DNA from: CALCHX01 sp035761165
Lineage (GTDB): Bacteria; Gemmatimonadota; Gemmatimonadetes; Gemmatimonadales; Gemmatimonadaceae
Direction of reading: 5' to 3'
NCBI GenBank assembly: GCA_035761165.1
Contig: DASTRO010000076.1
Location: 1-6,269 of the forward strand
Length of the DNA: 6,269 bases
Both the position numbers and the translations under genes were made by a program. The notes beneath the pieces are model-generated. The model did no database searches. It was not told the origin of the DNA and saw only the letters and a list, made by a program, of their open reading frames with translations. Below, one piece after another: positions 5,564 through 6,269 of the stretch (within the stretch, counting starts at the first letter, position 1; each line of letters opens with the position of its first letter).

Positions 5564-6268
5564 TCAGCCCGTGAGGCTCCCCGCCGACGCCGGCGTCAGC
5601 GTGAAGACGGGCCCGCCCCGTCCGGCCATACCGGCGTCAGCGGCCACCTCCACCCGCAGCGCGGCCAGCGACGGCACGATCAGCGCCGCGTCCGCCAGCG
5701 CCGCCGCCTCGTGCGTCGTCGTCAGCGCCACGCAGCGCATCCCGGCGGCCCGCGCGGCCGCGACCCCGGCCGGCGCGTCCTCCACCACCACGCAATCGCC
5801 CGGCGCCTCGCCCAGCCGCCGGGCGGCCGTGAGGTAGCCCTCCGGGTCCGGCTTGCCGCGCGCGATCTCGTCGGCCGCGACGAGCAGCGGCGGCTCCGGC
5901 AGCCCGCAGGCCCGCAGCCGCGCCAGCGCCACCGCCCGCGTCCCCGAGGTCACCACCGCCCAGCGCCCGGTCGGCAGCCGGGCGAGGAGCGCCGCCGCCC
6001 CGGGCAGCGCCACCACCCCCGCCGTATCGGTCGACTCCGCCGCCGCCAGCTCGGCCAGCTCCGCTTCGGCGTCGAGCGCCGGCAGCGTCTCGCGGATGAT
6101 GTCCACGGCGCGCCGGCCGTGCACTCGCCGCATCAGCGCGTCGGCGTCCAGCCCGTGCCGCCCCGCCCAGCCACGCCAGTGGCGCTCGACGCTCGCCGTG
6201 GAGTCGGCCAGCACACCGTCGAGATCGAAGAGGAGCGCTCGGCAGCGCAGGAGGCCGGGATGGGGCAT
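5564..6268 (-). CDS. HAD-superfamily sugar/polyol phosphatase, HxpA (YfbT)-like
   Basis: This 234-residue protein has all four HAD motifs: FDLDGVLADS (14-23; nucleophile D15 and acid/base D17), VVTSGT (105-110), the lysine of RGKPDPEGYL (K139) and VVEDAPAGVAAARAAGM (161-177; E163, D164). The cap region, with HGRRAVDIIRETLP (50-63) and ALPGAAALLARL (87-98), follows the pattern of E. coli HxpA and the yeast GPP/DOG enzymes. Hydrolysis of a hexitol, sugar or glycerol phosphate in the cytoplasm is therefore likely; the exact substrate cannot be read from sequence. A glycolate-phosphate phosphatase or beta-phosphoglucomutase is less likely. The tail after about residue 206 is Gly/Ala-rich and probably not part of the core fold. 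The ATG sits one base from the window edge, so its ribosome site, or an upstream start, cannot be checked. It has no obvious link to the envelope genes that follow. Confidence 0.88.
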   Translation of the reverse strand: MPHPGLLRCRALLFDLDGVLADSTASVERHWRGWAGRHGLDADALMRRVHGRRAVDIIRETLPALDAEAELAELAAAESTDTAGVVALPGAAALLARLPTGRWAVVTSGTRAVALARLRACGLPEPPLLVAADEIARGKPDPEGYLTAARRLGEAPGDCVVVEDAPAGVAAARAAGMRCVALTTTHEAAALADAALIVPSLAALRVEVAADAGMAGRGGPVFTLTPASAGSLTG

Positions 6269-6269
6269 G

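Noticed and set aside
1..6269. A four-gene operon or a new envelope system made of all genes in the window
   Set aside because: All genes share a strand, but the gaps are 97-130 bp with hairpins and repeats, there is no overlap or coupling, and the functions do not form a clear pathway.

Overview
This 6.3-kb window is very GC-rich, clearly above 70% by eye. All four genes I can support lie on the minus strand and are read from right to left. The GC level, the exported propeller sensor fused to a cyclase, the Tat-exported aminotransferase and the short intergenic tandem repeats suggest a Gemmatimonadota-like soil bacterium (Gemmatirosa type). Acidobacteriota, Myxococcota or a high-GC gammaproteobacterium cannot be excluded. 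The phylum is an inference, because there is no marker gene here.

Layout in transcription order: (1) 6268-5564, a HAD-family sugar or polyol phosphatase resembling E. coli HxpA (YfbT). (2) 5466-2536, a 976-residue membrane sensor with a signal peptide, 13 clear two-component-regulator propeller repeats plus a likely degenerate 14th, a Y_Y_Y domain, one membrane helix and a canonical GGDEF diguanylate cyclase domain with an RxxD inhibitory site. (3) 2406-1675, a secreted protein of unknown function, possibly a small outer-membrane barrel. (4) 1544-381, a HisC-like PLP aminotransferase with a twin-arginine signal. Positions 1-380 hold no gene I can support.

The gaps between genes are 97, 129 and 130 bp and contain GC-only hairpins and short tandem repeats: a 14-mer x3, a (GC)10 stem-loop and a 7-mer x4. 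A 9-mer x3 lies near the left edge. A single tight operon is therefore not demonstrated. Three of the four products would act in or across the cell envelope: the sensor reads a periplasmic signal and makes cytoplasmic c-di-GMP, and the secreted protein and aminotransferase would work outside the inner membrane. Nothing in the sequence ties them into one pathway, and the phosphatase looks like ordinary cytoplasmic metabolism. I see no mobile element, CRISPR array, tRNA or rRNA. The long plus-strand open frames are antisense shadows caused by the high GC content.
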